Under the pieces are notes generated by a model. The model was not told the origin of the DNA, did no database searches, and worked only from the letters and a program-made list of their open reading frames with translations. 64,000 nt of DNA from Schaalia sp. ORNL0103 (lineage in GTDB: Bacteria > Actinomycetota > Actinomycetes > Actinomycetales > Actinomycetaceae), in the NCBI RefSeq assembly GCF_019429565.1, contig NZ_JAHXSA010000004.1, forward strand, positions 1 to 64,000, written 5' to 3'. Position 1 is the first letter of the stretch, and every line of letters begins with the position of its first letter. Made by a program: the position numbers and the translations under genes. Positions 1-8,294 of the stretch are shown piece after piece.

Positions 1-95
1 TCGTCTCGATGCCCGGCCAGGCCCCGCCACCGCCCACGGGCACCGCAGCCAGGCCCTCCGGTCCCTCCGGGGCCTTCCAACCCCTCCAATCGACC
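1..95. repeat. GC-rich modular intergenic repeat, edge copy
   Basis: This stretch carries words such as CCCGGCCAGGCCCCGCC and CCCACGGGCACCGC. Almost the same text recurs near 60604-60690, and rearranged versions occur near 7290, 32150, 46020 and 62500. No coding signal is convincing. The copy is cut by the window edge. Confidence 0.7.
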
Positions 96-107
96 GGTGC
101 TGGGCAG

Positions 108-190
108 GGAATCGCCCAAAACGCAGACCACTTCGGTGAAAATGCGTGAATTTGGGGTGTTTTGGGCGAGGTGGTCTGCGTTTTGGGCGC
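108..190. repeat. 83-bp hairpin repeat, copy 1
   Basis: The block 108-190 reappears essentially unchanged at 1423-1505. Inside it, GCCCAAAACGCAGACCAC (114-131) is the exact reverse complement of 171-188, so it can fold into an 18-bp stem with a loop of about 39 nt. The two copies lie on either side of the AbiEi-like/DUF559 gene. Bases 191-382 between this repeat and the gene end hold nothing recognisable. Confidence 0.85.
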
Positions 191-382
191 ATGGCGGTTA
201 TGAGTAGGGCGAGGGGCAGTGTGGGACAATGCGGAGTCCTTCAAATGGACGCGGCATCCCAAGTATGCAGGGGCGGGTTGGATCCCATCATGGTGGTGTG
301 CGCTATTCTCGCCGTGCGCCGTGCGCCGTGTTCCGATTGTTATCACCAGAGCCTGTTTGAGAATCAACCTTGCGCGACTGAG

Positions 383-1390
383 CTATTCACGGCCATACAA
401 CGCCCGAATCTGCGCGATGACTTCCGCGGGGCGGGCGAGTGCTTCCCATCGGAAGCGGCGGATCTGCCATCCCTGAGCCTCGAGTAAGCGCTGGCGGCGC
501 TCCTCGGCCTCGATGGAGCGGTGGACCGAGTCAACATCGGAACCGTACTTGCCGCGGCCATCGAACTCGATCCCGATCCTCTGTGCCGGAATGGCGATGT
601 CGATGAAGTACCACTTATTCGCTGCTGAGACCGGGTACTGAGTTTCCAACCCCTGCAGGCCACCCTTTGTCAGTAGGTAGAGCAGTCGCGATTCCCCCGC
701 ACTTTCGCATCCTGCATCTGCGTGTCTTACGACCCAACGTGCTGAGATTGCGTGCTTTCTGCCTTGTGAGGATACGCCGAGCAAACGCAGCAGCCGCTCG
801 CGGCTGTGTTCTTCACGCTGACGGGAATCATTGCGGTAGAAACGGCGGTATCGAGCCAGTTCATGCAAGCCTGCGCACGCGACGACGAACGCCTCCTCTT
901 CATCAAGGAACAATGCGCAATCAACGACCGTATCTTCGAGGGTAGTGCTGAGCAAGTCTCCGTTGTGACGAATCATCGCGGGTGACCGCCCATTGCGAGG
1001 CCGGTGGGGGCGCACAGCCATGGCCGGAAAATGTAGTGAACCCGCGTGGATTTTGGGAAGGTTAATCGGACTTGGGTGTTGGTTCGATATCGTCGTGACG
1101 TGGAGCGGATGCGCTTCCAGAAGCGGCAGGCCGAACAGCCATGCCGCCGTCGGTCCTGAGGAGATGAGGTGAGGGTGCTTGTTCTGGATGGCGGCGAGCC
1201 GTGCGATAGCAACCACCGTGCCGGGGTCAGGGTGTGCAGTAATGGCCACAGTATCGAGGTAATAACCCGGCGCAATCCTTGTCAGCTCGCCAAGCTGTGC
1301 ATGTCGAGCGAGTCGTCGGCGCTTGGTGCTCGTCGCACCCCTGGTGGTGTGTGCGTGCCCCGCAACGGCGCGGATTGCAGATGCGTCCAT
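383..1390 (-). CDS. AbiEi-antitoxin-like / DUF559 domain protein
   Basis: This 335-aa protein has an N-terminal half resembling the winged-helix AbiEi-type transcriptional regulators (roughly residues 1-90). Its C-terminal half ends in a DUF559/Vsr-like nuclease fold, with the conserved stretch IGIEFDGRGKYG followed by RRQRLLEAQGWQIRRFRWE. The start at 1390 is chosen because AAAGGAG lies 6 nt upstream on the minus strand; an upstream extension of the frame runs through the 83-bp repeat and is not credible as protein. Proteins of this architecture are very common in actinobacteria and usually have no known partner. No AbiEii-type nucleotidyltransferase toxin lies beside it, so a toxin-antitoxin role is unsupported. 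It sits alone between two 83-bp direct repeats. Confidence 0.85.
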   Translation of the reverse strand: MDASAIRAVAGHAHTTRGATSTKRRRLARHAQLGELTRIAPGYYLDTVAITAHPDPGTVVAIARLAAIQNKHPHLISSGPTAAWLFGLPLLEAHPLHVTTISNQHPSPINLPKIHAGSLHFPAMAVRPHRPRNGRSPAMIRHNGDLLSTTLEDTVVDCALFLDEEEAFVVACAGLHELARYRRFYRNDSRQREEHSRERLLRLLGVSSQGRKHAISARWVVRHADAGCESAGESRLLYLLTKGGLQGLETQYPVSAANKWYFIDIAIPAQRIGIEFDGRGKYGSDVDSVHRSIEAEERRQRLLEAQGWQIRRFRWEALARPAEVIAQIRALYGRE

Positions 1391-1422
1391 CGTGGTCTCC
1401 TTTGACTTGCTCCGATTGTAGG

Positions 1423-1505
1423 GGAATCGCCCAAAACGCAGACCACTTCGGTGAAAATGCGTGAATTTGGGGTGTTTTGGGCGAGGTGGTCTGCGTTTTG
1501 GGCGC
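1423..1505. repeat. 83-bp hairpin repeat, copy 2
   Basis: Second copy of the block at 108-190, with the same 18-bp inverted arms at 1429-1446 and 1486-1503. It lies about 30 bp upstream of the start codon of the AbiEi-like/DUF559 gene, so it could also influence that gene's transcription. Confidence 0.85.
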
Positions 1506-1593
1506 GTGAGTGGTGTGGTTGGGCGAGACCGGGCTTCTGTGGGTATGGCCGGGGGCATCACAGCCAGGCCAACGCGTCTATTGCGTGCCGACC

Positions 1594-1707
1594 AATTTCG
1601 CATGCAATTCCCCCCGTGGCTCTTTCAGGATTTGAATTGGCGTCGTTGGAATTGCAGCGATTCCGGAGGTTATTGAAAGTTCATGCAACCGAATTGCATG
1701 CGGAATT
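1594..1707. repeat. palindromic element, GCATGC subtype
   Basis: The termini AATTTCGCATGCAATTCC (1594-1611) and a near-perfect inverted copy (1690-1707) enclose a core with CTCTTTCAGGATTTGAATTGG and GTTGGAATTGCAGCG. It matches the elements at 32588 and 60776. The surrounding gap 1506-1961 otherwise holds only GC-rich low-complexity sequence, including a doubled GCAGCAGGTACC near 1755-1785. Confidence 0.85.
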
Positions 1708-1961
1708 TCGGGTATGTGTCTCTGCTATCACTCCTGGGTGCTGCAGCCAGGCCCCGCAGCAGGTACCGCAGCAGGTACCGCAGCCCGCGGGCGGCGTGGC
1801 CAGGACCAACAACCCCGCAGGCACATAACACGGGAATTTCAACGGTCACAGCACCGGGGTAGGGCGGCCGAGCACCCCCGAGGGTACCCCGGGTGGTCTC
1901 GGGGATGAATCAGGGGAAACCACCGTAGCGGTGACGCCCGCCGCAGGTGCACGATGGATGC

Positions 1962-2729
1962 ATGAACACGAACACGACAATCGCGCAGGCCCCCGTGGCC
2001 GACCAAGGGGCCCCGGCTTCGTCCATCGTCCGACTCCAGGGCGTCTCCAAGATCTACGGAAGCGGCGACGCTCAGGTGCGCGCCCTCGACGACGTGAGTG
2101 TCGGCTTCGGTGCCGGCGAATTCACCGCCATCATGGGCCCCTCCGGCTCCGGCAAATCCACGATGATGCACATCCTCGCCGGCCTCGACGCCCCCACCTC
2201 CGGGCACGTCTTCGTCGAAGACACCGACATCACCGCCCTCAAAGACACCGCGCTGACCAAGCTGCGCCGCGACCGCATCGGCTTCGTCTTCCAGTCATTC
2301 AACCTGGTGCCCACCCTGGACGCCCGCGCCAATATCCTCCTGCCCATGCGCCTGGCCGGGGCCACCCCCGAGAAGGGATGGTTCGACCTCATCGTCAACT
2401 CCCTGGGCATCGCGGACCGCCTGAGCCACCGCCCCTCCGAGATGTCCGGTGGCCAGCAGCAGCGCGTCGCCGTCGCCCGCGCCCTCATGAGCCGCCCCGC
2501 CGTCATCGTCGCGGATGAGCCCACCGGCAACCTCGACTCGCACTCGACCACCGAGGTCATGGACCTGCTGCGCCGCGCCGTCGACGAACTTGGCCAGAGC
2601 GTCATCATGGTCACCCACGACACCTCCACCGCCGCCTACGCGGACCGCGTCCTCGTGTGCCGAGACGGCCGCATCGTCTCCGACCTGCGCGACGTCACCG
2701 CCGACTCCCTCACCGCGGCGCTGCACTGA
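1962..2729 (+). CDS. ABC transporter ATP-binding protein (MacB/LolD type)
   Basis: This 255-aa protein is a complete ABC ATPase: Walker A GPSGSGKST at about residues 59-67, Q-loop in FVFQSFNLVPTL, signature MSGGQQQR, Walker B VIVADEPTGNLDS and the switch histidine in MVTHD. The NLDS form after Walker B and the permease partner are typical of the MacB/LolD/YknY branch, which drives conformational change of FtsX-type permeases rather than bulk import. The start is taken at the ATG at 1962; an in-frame GTG at 1947 adds only five residues, and neither has a strong ribosome site. The next gene starts 31 nt downstream, so the two form one operon. The substrate cannot be told from sequence. Confidence 0.93.
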   Translation: MNTNTTIAQAPVADQGAPASSIVRLQGVSKIYGSGDAQVRALDDVSVGFGAGEFTAIMGPSGSGKSTMMHILAGLDAPTSGHVFVEDTDITALKDTALTKLRRDRIGFVFQSFNLVPTLDARANILLPMRLAGATPEKGWFDLIVNSLGIADRLSHRPSEMSGGQQQRVAVARALMSRPAVIVADEPTGNLDSHSTTEVMDLLRRAVDELGQSVIMVTHDTSTAAYADRVLVCRDGRIVSDLRDVTADSLTAALH

Positions 2730-2760
2730 ACGCGCGCGCCCACTCCCCAAGGCTCATCTC

Positions 2761-5295
2761 ATGTCTGCAACAAACTCCCTCCTGCGCGCCAACCTGCGCT
2801 CCCACGGCCGCCGCTACATCTCCACCGGCCTCGCCGTCGCCATCTCCACGGCCTTTATCGTCATCACCCTCATCGTCATGACGGCGATGACCTCGGGCCT
2901 GACCTCCAGCGTCTACCAGCAGTACCGCGGCGGCACGATCGTCGTCTCTCAAAACGCTGACGCGACCGACGAGTCGACTCAGCGCGCCGAAGAAATCCTG
3001 GCAGCAACCAGCGGCGTCACCGCCATCAAGCACATGGCCCAGTGGCCCGCCGACGCCCAAACCGACGCGACGCGCGCTGGCCTCTACGTGTCGCCGCTGG
3101 CCCCCAAGCCCTTCGCCGACCTTGACCTGAGCGCCGGAACCGCCCCGACCGCCGACGACCAGATCGCCATCCCCGAGCACACGGCCTTGACCCTCTCGCT
3201 GAAGGTCGGCGACACCGTCCGCGTGCGCGCCGGATTCACCGAGGGCGACTACCGCACCCTCACCATCGTCGGCACCACGCGCTCGAACACCATCAGCATG
3301 GGCGTGCCCGCTAGCTACGTGACCGACGGCGGATTCTCTGCGATCTTCGGAACGACCGCCTCCGGGCAGTTCATCGTCGCGACTTCCGGATCGGATACGG
3401 ACAGCAACGCAAACCCTCCCAGCGCCACCCAGGACGAATGGGTGGCGACAGCAAACTCCGCGCTCAGCGGCATCTCGGGCGTGACCATGACCAGCGTGCA
3501 CAAGGCAATCCAGGACGACCTCAACCAGGCGCGCCTGGGAGCATCCGTGACGATGGGCATCATGCTGATCTTCCCGGCGATCGCGGCGCTCGTGGCCTCT
3601 ATCGTCGTCTCCTCGACCTTCCGAGTGGTGCTCACGCAGCGCACCCGCGAACTGGCGCTGCTGCGCACGCTGGGAGCAACCAGGCGACAGGTCCGCTCGC
3701 TCGTGACCCGCGAGGCCCTCGCGATCGGAGCGATCTCGTCCGCGATTGGCGTCGCACTCGGCTGGCTGATTGGCGCGCTCGCGGAGGCGGGCACCGGCCT
3801 GGCCTCTAGCGTCGTCGCAGCGCTGGCGGGGGCCTCCGTCTGGCAGCTCGTCCTCACGTGGTTGGGCGCCACCCTGTTCACGACCCTGGTTGGCGTCTTC
3901 CCGGCCCGTGTGGCCTCCCGCGTCGCACCTGTCGCCGCCCTCGCCCCCGTGAACGAGGCCGGGGCCGCCGCCCGCAAGAAGCACACCGTCCGCTTCATCA
4001 TCGGCGCGCTCATCGCGGTGGCCGGATGCGGAGCTGTGGCCCTCGCGTGGCGCTCGGATAGCGGCGGCACGAAATTCCTCGGGGCTTTCGGTGGGTCGCT
4101 CCTGGCGCTCCTCGGCGCGCTGCTCGTCGCCTCCGTGCTGCTGCCCGCCCTCACCCGCGCGTTCGGCGCAGCCTTCCCGGGCACCCTGTCCGCCATGGCC
4201 CGCGAGAACACCATGCGCAACCCCGGCCGCACCTCCGCGACCGGCACCGCGATCATCATCGGCGTGACCCTCGTCGTCACCATCATCGTCGGCGCCGCCT
4301 CCGTGCGCACCACGCTGACCAACGCCGTGAACGACGCGCGCCCCTTCGATCTCATGGCCACCTCCACGAGCGGAGCGCTCACCGACGACCAGCAGGCCGC
4401 CATCGCGGCCACCGACGGCGTCGCCGCCACCGTCGCCCAGTACGCCGCCCCCGGCACCCTGACGACCACGTCGGGCGCGCCCGCCTACGCTCCCGGAGAG
4501 GGAAGCGGGTCGGAGGACGAGGCCCAGGCCTCGTCGGTCATGATCACCGGAGAACCCGACTACACGGGTGTCACCCACTCGACCGTCACCCAGCTGGGCG
4601 ATAACCAGGTGCGCGTCGGCGACGAGGCCCTGGCCGGGCAGACGCTGCGCCTGTGCGCCGACACGTGCGTGGACCTGAGCGCCACGTACGACAAGAACGG
4701 CAGCGTCGGGCAGGCCCAGGTCTCCGAGAGGACCCTGCGGTCTATCGCGAGCTCTCTCGAGCGTCAGGCGATCATCATCAAGATGGCCGACGGAGCCGAT
4801 GCCGAGACCGTCCAGGCCGCGCTGCTCAAGGACTCGCGCCTGAGTGTCAACGGCTCCGCGCTGGAGCGCCAGATGTACACGAAGATCATCGACCGGCTCA
4901 TGCTCGTCCTCGTCGGACTGCTGGGTGTCTCCGTCCTCGTGTCCCTGGTGGGCGTGGCCAACACGCTGTCCCTGTCGGTCGCCGAACGCACCCGCGAAAA
5001 CGGGCTGCTGCGGGCCCTCGGCCTGACGCGACGCCAGATGAAGAGCCTCCTCGCCCTCGAGGCGCTGTTCCTGTCCTTGACCGGCGCGCTGATCGGCGTC
5101 GGCATGGGCGTCGCCTTCGGGTGGGTCGGCGTGATGTCCCTGCCGATCGAGGGGGCTACCCCGGTGCTGAGCGTGCCGTGGCTGCAGCTGGTCGGCGTGT
5201 GCGTCGTGGCCATCGTGTCCGCACTGATCGCCTCGTGGCTGCCCGGCCGCCGGGCCGCGAAGGTCAGCCCCTCGGAGGCGCTGGCGACGGAGTGA
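2761..5295 (+). CDS. FtsX-family ABC transporter permease
   Basis: This 844-aa protein has an N-terminal membrane anchor (about residues 22-45), an extracytoplasmic domain, then a first FtsX block of three membrane spans with the RTRELALLRTLGATRRQVRSL motif. A second periplasm-facing region follows, and a C-terminal FtsX block with RTRENGLLRALGLTRRQMKSLL. This duplicated FtsX layout is typical of actinobacterial MacB-like exporters. The start is the ATG at 2761; the frame continues upstream but overlaps the ATPase and looks non-coding there. The partner ATPase is immediately upstream. Possible roles are export of a peptide or lipid, or antimicrobial resistance; none is specifically indicated. 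Confidence 0.93.
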   Translation: MSATNSLLRANLRSHGRRYISTGLAVAISTAFIVITLIVMTAMTSGLTSSVYQQYRGGTIVVSQNADATDESTQRAEEILAATSGVTAIKHMAQWPADAQTDATRAGLYVSPLAPKPFADLDLSAGTAPTADDQIAIPEHTALTLSLKVGDTVRVRAGFTEGDYRTLTIVGTTRSNTISMGVPASYVTDGGFSAIFGTTASGQFIVATSGSDTDSNANPPSATQDEWVATANSALSGISGVTMTSVHKAIQDDLNQARLGASVTMGIMLIFPAIAALVASIVVSSTFRVVLTQRTRELALLRTLGATRRQVRSLVTREALAIGAISSAIGVALGWLIGALAEAGTGLASSVVAALAGASVWQLVLTWLGATLFTTLVGVFPARVASRVAPVAALAPVNEAGAAARKKHTVRFIIGALIAVAGCGAVALAWRSDSGGTKFLGAFGGSLLALLGALLVASVLLPALTRAFGAAFPGTLSAMARENTMRNPGRTSATGTAIIIGVTLVVTIIVGAASVRTTLTNAVNDARPFDLMATSTSGALTDDQQAAIAATDGVAATVAQYAAPGTLTTTSGAPAYAPGEGSGSEDEAQASSVMITGEPDYTGVTHSTVTQLGDNQVRVGDEALAGQTLRLCADTCVDLSATYDKNGSVGQAQVSERTLRSIASSLERQAIIIKMADGADAETVQAALLKDSRLSVNGSALERQMYTKIIDRLMLVLVGLLGVSVLVSLVGVANTLSLSVAERTRENGLLRALGLTRRQMKSLLALEALFLSLTGALIGVGMGVAFGWVGVMSLPIEGATPVLSVPWLQLVGVCVVAIVSALIASWLPGRRAAKVSPSEALATE

Positions 5296-5332
5296 ATCCT
5301 TGCTGATCAACGGGTGTTGATGGGTGTTGATG

Positions 5333-5364
5333 ACGGGTGGGGTGCCGGAAGGCGCCCCACCCGT
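5333..5364 (+). terminator. hairpin terminator after the FtsX operon
   Basis: ACGGGTGGGGTGCC pairs with GGCGCCCCACCCGT across a GGAA loop, 38 nt past the permease stop. There is no clear T tract, so it may act as a bidirectional stop between this operon and the convergent serine dehydratase gene. Confidence 0.65.
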
Positions 5365-5389
5365 TGGCATGCGGGTCTGCGTGGTGCTG

Positions 5390-5500
5390 CTGTGTGGTGT
5401 TGCTTGTGGCCCCACGGGTGTTCCGGGCGCCGGAGGCCCCGGCCGCCCGCGAGGCTAGGCGACCTCACTTCGCTCGGCGCCTCGTCTCGAAGCCCCGCAG
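5390..5500. repeat. GC-rich modular intergenic repeat
   Basis: Contains CCCCACGGGTGTTCCGGGCG and a CTTCGCTCGGCGCCTCGTCT segment that recur in the patches at 46020, 60480 and 62500. It fills the gap between two convergent genes. Confidence 0.6.
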
Positions 5501-5503
5501 GCC

Positions 5504-7249
5504 TCAGCACTCCACGACGTTGACGGCCAGGCCGCCCTCCGAGGTCTCCTTGTACTTCGAGAGCATGTCGTTGCCGGTCTGGCGCATCGTCTCGATGACC
5601 ACGTCCAGGCTCACCGTGTGGCGGCCGTCGCCCCACAGGGCCATGCGCGCGGCGTTGATCGCCTTGACGGCCGCGATCGCGTTGCGCTCGATGCACGGCA
5701 CCTGCACGAGGCCCGCCACCGGGTCGCACGTCAGGCCCAGCGAGTGCTCCATCGCGATCTCCGCCGCGTTCTCCACCTGCTGCGGGGTGCCGCCGAGGGC
5801 CTGCGCCAGGCCGGCGGCCGCCATCGCCGAGGCCGACCCGACCTCGCCCTGGCAACCGACCTCCGCGCCCGCGATGGACGCGTTCGTCTTAATCAGGGCG
5901 CCGATCGCCGTCGCCGCCAGCAGGAAGTCGTGCACGAGAGTGCGGCGGCGGGCCGCGCAGGCCTCGGGCGACGTGGGATCGTCGGCAGCATCCTCCGAGG
6001 AGCCGTCGGACGACATGCGAATGTGTGCCAGCGGGGTGACCGCGCCGTCCTCCGTCGCAGGGCCCGCCGCCACACCGGGCGTCGAACCCGTCTCAGGGCA
6101 GTGCGTCACCAGGTAACCGAGCACCGCAGGGATGACGCCGGCCGCGCCGTTCGTCGGCGCCGTCACGACGCGGTGGCCCGCCGCGTTCTCCTCGTTGACG
6201 GCCAGGGCAAAAAGGTTCACCCAGTCCATCGCCCGCATCGGGTCGGCCACGGTCGACACCCAGGCGCGCGCGCCTGGGGAGCGCACCCCGTCCGCGGGAG
6301 ATGCGCCCGAGGAGGCCCCGGCCTCGTCCGACGAAGAAGAGGGGATGCCCGTCAGGCGCTCCGCCAGCTGGCCGGCGAGCGCGCGGGCGCGGCGCGGCAC
6401 GTCCAGGCCGCCCGGCAGGATGCCCGCCGCCGAGGTGCCCGCGTCCACGCAGTCGAACATCGTGTCGGCGATGCGATCCAGGTAGGCGTTGACTGTCTCG
6501 CGCGGGCGCACCGCCTCCTCGTTCCTGCGCACGAGGTCCGCGATGCTCAGGCCGGACGCGTCGCACGCGGCGAGCAGTTGCGCACCCGACGCAAATGGGT
6601 GCGGCGCGGGAACGTCGATGCCGACGCCCGCCTGGCTCGTCGCGAGCGAAGAAACCTCCGGGTTCAGCGGGTCGTCATTCGTCTGAATCATGACGAAGCC
6701 GCCGCCCACCGAATAATAGGTGCGCTCCAGGATGACGGTGCCGTCCTCGTCGGAAGCCGTGATCGTCAGCGCGTTCACGTGATACGGCAGGACCGTGCGC
6801 GGCACGAAACGCACGTCCTCGGCGATGTTGAGGGGGACCTGTGTGCCGCTCGGCAGCGTCAGCATGTTCGACGAGGCCAGGGTCGGCAGGATGGACTCCA
6901 CCGTCTCGATGTCCACCGTCTCCGGGTCGTAGCCCGCCAGGCCGAGGAGGACCGCGCGGTCCGTCGAGTGGCCGCGGCCCGTCGCACCCAGCGAACCGAA
7001 CAGGTCAATCGTGATGTGCGACGGCGGCTTCAGCGTCGTCAGCTCCGTCGTAAACGCCAGGCCCGCGCGCATCGGACCCACCGTGTGCGACGAGGACGGC
7101 CCGATACCAATGCGGAACATGTCGAAGACCGACAGAGGGTGCGGCGCATCGTGCGCGGCCACCTCACCCGAGACGATAGCTGCGGGCGTGGGACGCGACG
7201 GGTCGTATGTCGTAACTGATGCGCCGAGGGCGACGGGGCGAAGATCCAT
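5504..7249 (-). CDS. sdaA: L-serine dehydratase (L-serine ammonia-lyase), iron-sulfur type
   Basis: Converts L-serine to pyruvate and ammonia in the cytoplasm. This 581-aa single-chain form has the N-terminal beta domain beginning [20 protein letters not shown] (about residues 40-60) and the alpha domain with [17 protein letters not shown]. The cluster-binding cysteine regions are [34 protein letters not shown] and the extreme C-terminal cysteine. A Ser/Asp/Gly-rich insert of about 40 residues separates the domains and is probably a linker. The start at 7249 extends about 40 residues beyond the usual family start. It is supported only by an upstream CACAAT box 7 nt away, which would make a leaderless message, so a later start is possible. 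One ACGAGGCCGGGG word lies inside the linker. Confidence 0.92.
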   Translation of the reverse strand: MDLRPVALGASVTTYDPSRPTPAAIVSGEVAAHDAPHPLSVFDMFRIGIGPSSSHTVGPMRAGLAFTTELTTLKPPSHITIDLFGSLGATGRGHSTDRAVLLGLAGYDPETVDIETVESILPTLASSNMLTLPSGTQVPLNIAEDVRFVPRTVLPYHVNALTITASDEDGTVILERTYYSVGGGFVMIQTNDDPLNPEVSSLATSQAGVGIDVPAPHPFASGAQLLAACDASGLSIADLVRRNEEAVRPRETVNAYLDRIADTMFDCVDAGTSAAGILPGGLDVPRRARALAGQLAERLTGIPSSSSDEAGASSGASPADGVRSPGARAWVSTVADPMRAMDWVNLFALAVNEENAAGHRVVTAPTNGAAGVIPAVLGYLVTHCPETGSTPGVAAGPATEDGAVTPLAHIRMSSDGSSEDAADDPTSPEACAARRRTLVHDFLLAATAIGALIKTNASIAGAEVGCQGEVGSASAMAAAGLAQALGGTPQQVENAAEIAMEHSLGLTCDPVAGLVQVPCIERNAIAAVKAINAARMALWGDGRHTVSLDVVIETMRQTGNDMLSKYKETSEGGLAVNVVEC

Positions 7250-7289
7250 GGGGACTATTGTGCAGCAGCCGCCCGGGGGACTGCCTGTT

Positions 7290-7640
7290 GTGGCCCGCCA
7301 GATTTCCGGCCGCCGCGTGGCCTGCCTGAATGGGCCGGGCCGCTGTGTGTGCCGGTGGGCGGCGGCCCGCCCGCGAGATCGCCACACGCGAGCTTCGCTC
7401 GGAGTGGTCGATCTCGAAGCCCGCCCGTGCCATCTTGTCCCTCCGGCGCCCTCCACACCGGCGGCGCCTGGTCGCTGGGGTGTGGCCTGGCGCGTCGTCT
7501 CGAAGCCCGGCCAGGCCTCGCAGGCCACGCGTCGGCCTCCGATCGGGCGTGCGCGTGCTTGTCCTGGCCCTGCCGCCGCCCACCGGCACCGCGGCCAGAC
7601 CCCGCAGGCCCCGCGGCGGCCCCGGGCGGGGTGCCCCAGG
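7290..7640. repeat. GC-rich modular intergenic repeat patch
   Basis: A patch of about 350 bp built from the recurring modules GTGGGCGGCGGCCCGCCCG, GCGAGCTTCGCTCGG, TCTCGAAGCCCGGCCAGGCC and GCCCACCGGCACCGCGGCC. It can be read as several overlapping proline/arginine-rich frames, but none has a plausible start, ribosome site or family resemblance. Confidence 0.7.
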
Positions 7641-7670
7641 AACCGTGGTGCAGCTCAGCAATTTTGCACG

Positions 7671-7773
7671 TAATTCCCTTGAGAATGTTTCAGAGTTTGA
7701 AATCGGATCGTTGATATTCCGCGGTTTTTGAGCTGTCGATGAATGAGGCCCTGGAGGAATTACGTGCGACTTT
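7671..7773. repeat. palindromic element, CACGTA subtype
   Basis: Begins TTTTGCACGTAATTCC and ends GGAATTACGTGCGACTTT. The core has GAGTTTGAAATCGGATCGTTG and a CGCGGTTTTTGAG segment, in the same orientation as the copy at 21117. It lies in the long upstream region of the fimbrial operon. Confidence 0.85.
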
Positions 7774-8294
7774 GGGGAGGGAGGGGTGTGGTTGGGGAGC
7801 GCCTGCGAGCATCTGGGGCGCAGATGGGTCTGAAGTCCTATTTTTTTCGCAGGTGGGACCGAAGTCCTATGTTTTCGCAGGTGGGAAGAAGTTTGAGCGG
7901 AAATGGATGACAGGATAAAGGGTTTTCGTTGTAATGCTTGACAGTTTGGGGGTGACAGAGTGCTGAAAATGGGCTCAGTGGTGAATTTAGAGGGGTAGTG
8001 TCAAGCTTGGCAAAATTCCGCATTATGATTTGTTTCCAGCCGTTAAAAAAGATAAAAATCACCGAAAAGACGCGTTTTCATAGATTGAAACCACTAGGTC
8101 AAACCGCGTTATTCTGCGGAAATATAGCTTTACTGTTTTTCTGTAATGTAGCCCACTCACAAAGCTGAAGAAAATGGGTTGCATTTTTCGGTAACCGCGT
8201 CGTACGCTGAGTGTCATCACGGTTGTGGAAAAACCTCTCGGAACATCCCCCGAGTACGACACAGCGAAGCAATAGTCTTCAAGGAGAGCGATTA
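7774..8294 (+). promoter_or_regulatory. AT-rich leader of the fimbrial operon with a doubled motif
   Basis: This 520-bp non-coding stretch is much richer in A and T than its surroundings and leads into the first fimbrial gene. It contains two near-identical segments, at 7832-7858 and 7861-7886, sharing GAAGTCCTAT, a T tract and CGCAGGTGGGA. These are candidates for paired regulator sites or phase-variable spacing. TTGACA at 7938-7943 and TTGAAA at 8085-8090 are possible -35 boxes, but no fully convincing promoter can be fixed. A good ribosome site, AAGGAG, lies at 8281-8286. Confidence 0.5.

Noticed and set aside
383-1390. Abortive-infection toxin-antitoxin system of the AbiE type
   Set aside because: No AbiEii nucleotidyltransferase partner is adjacent; only the regulator-like domain is present, fused to DUF559.
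2710-5415. A 901-codon open frame on the minus strand opposite the FtsX permease
   Set aside because: It mirrors the GC-rich permease gene, has a Gly/Arg/Asp-rich low-complexity translation and no family motif or ribosome site.
7832-7886. Possible CRISPR-like repeat
   Set aside because: Only two units, no spacer of regular length and no cas genes in the window.
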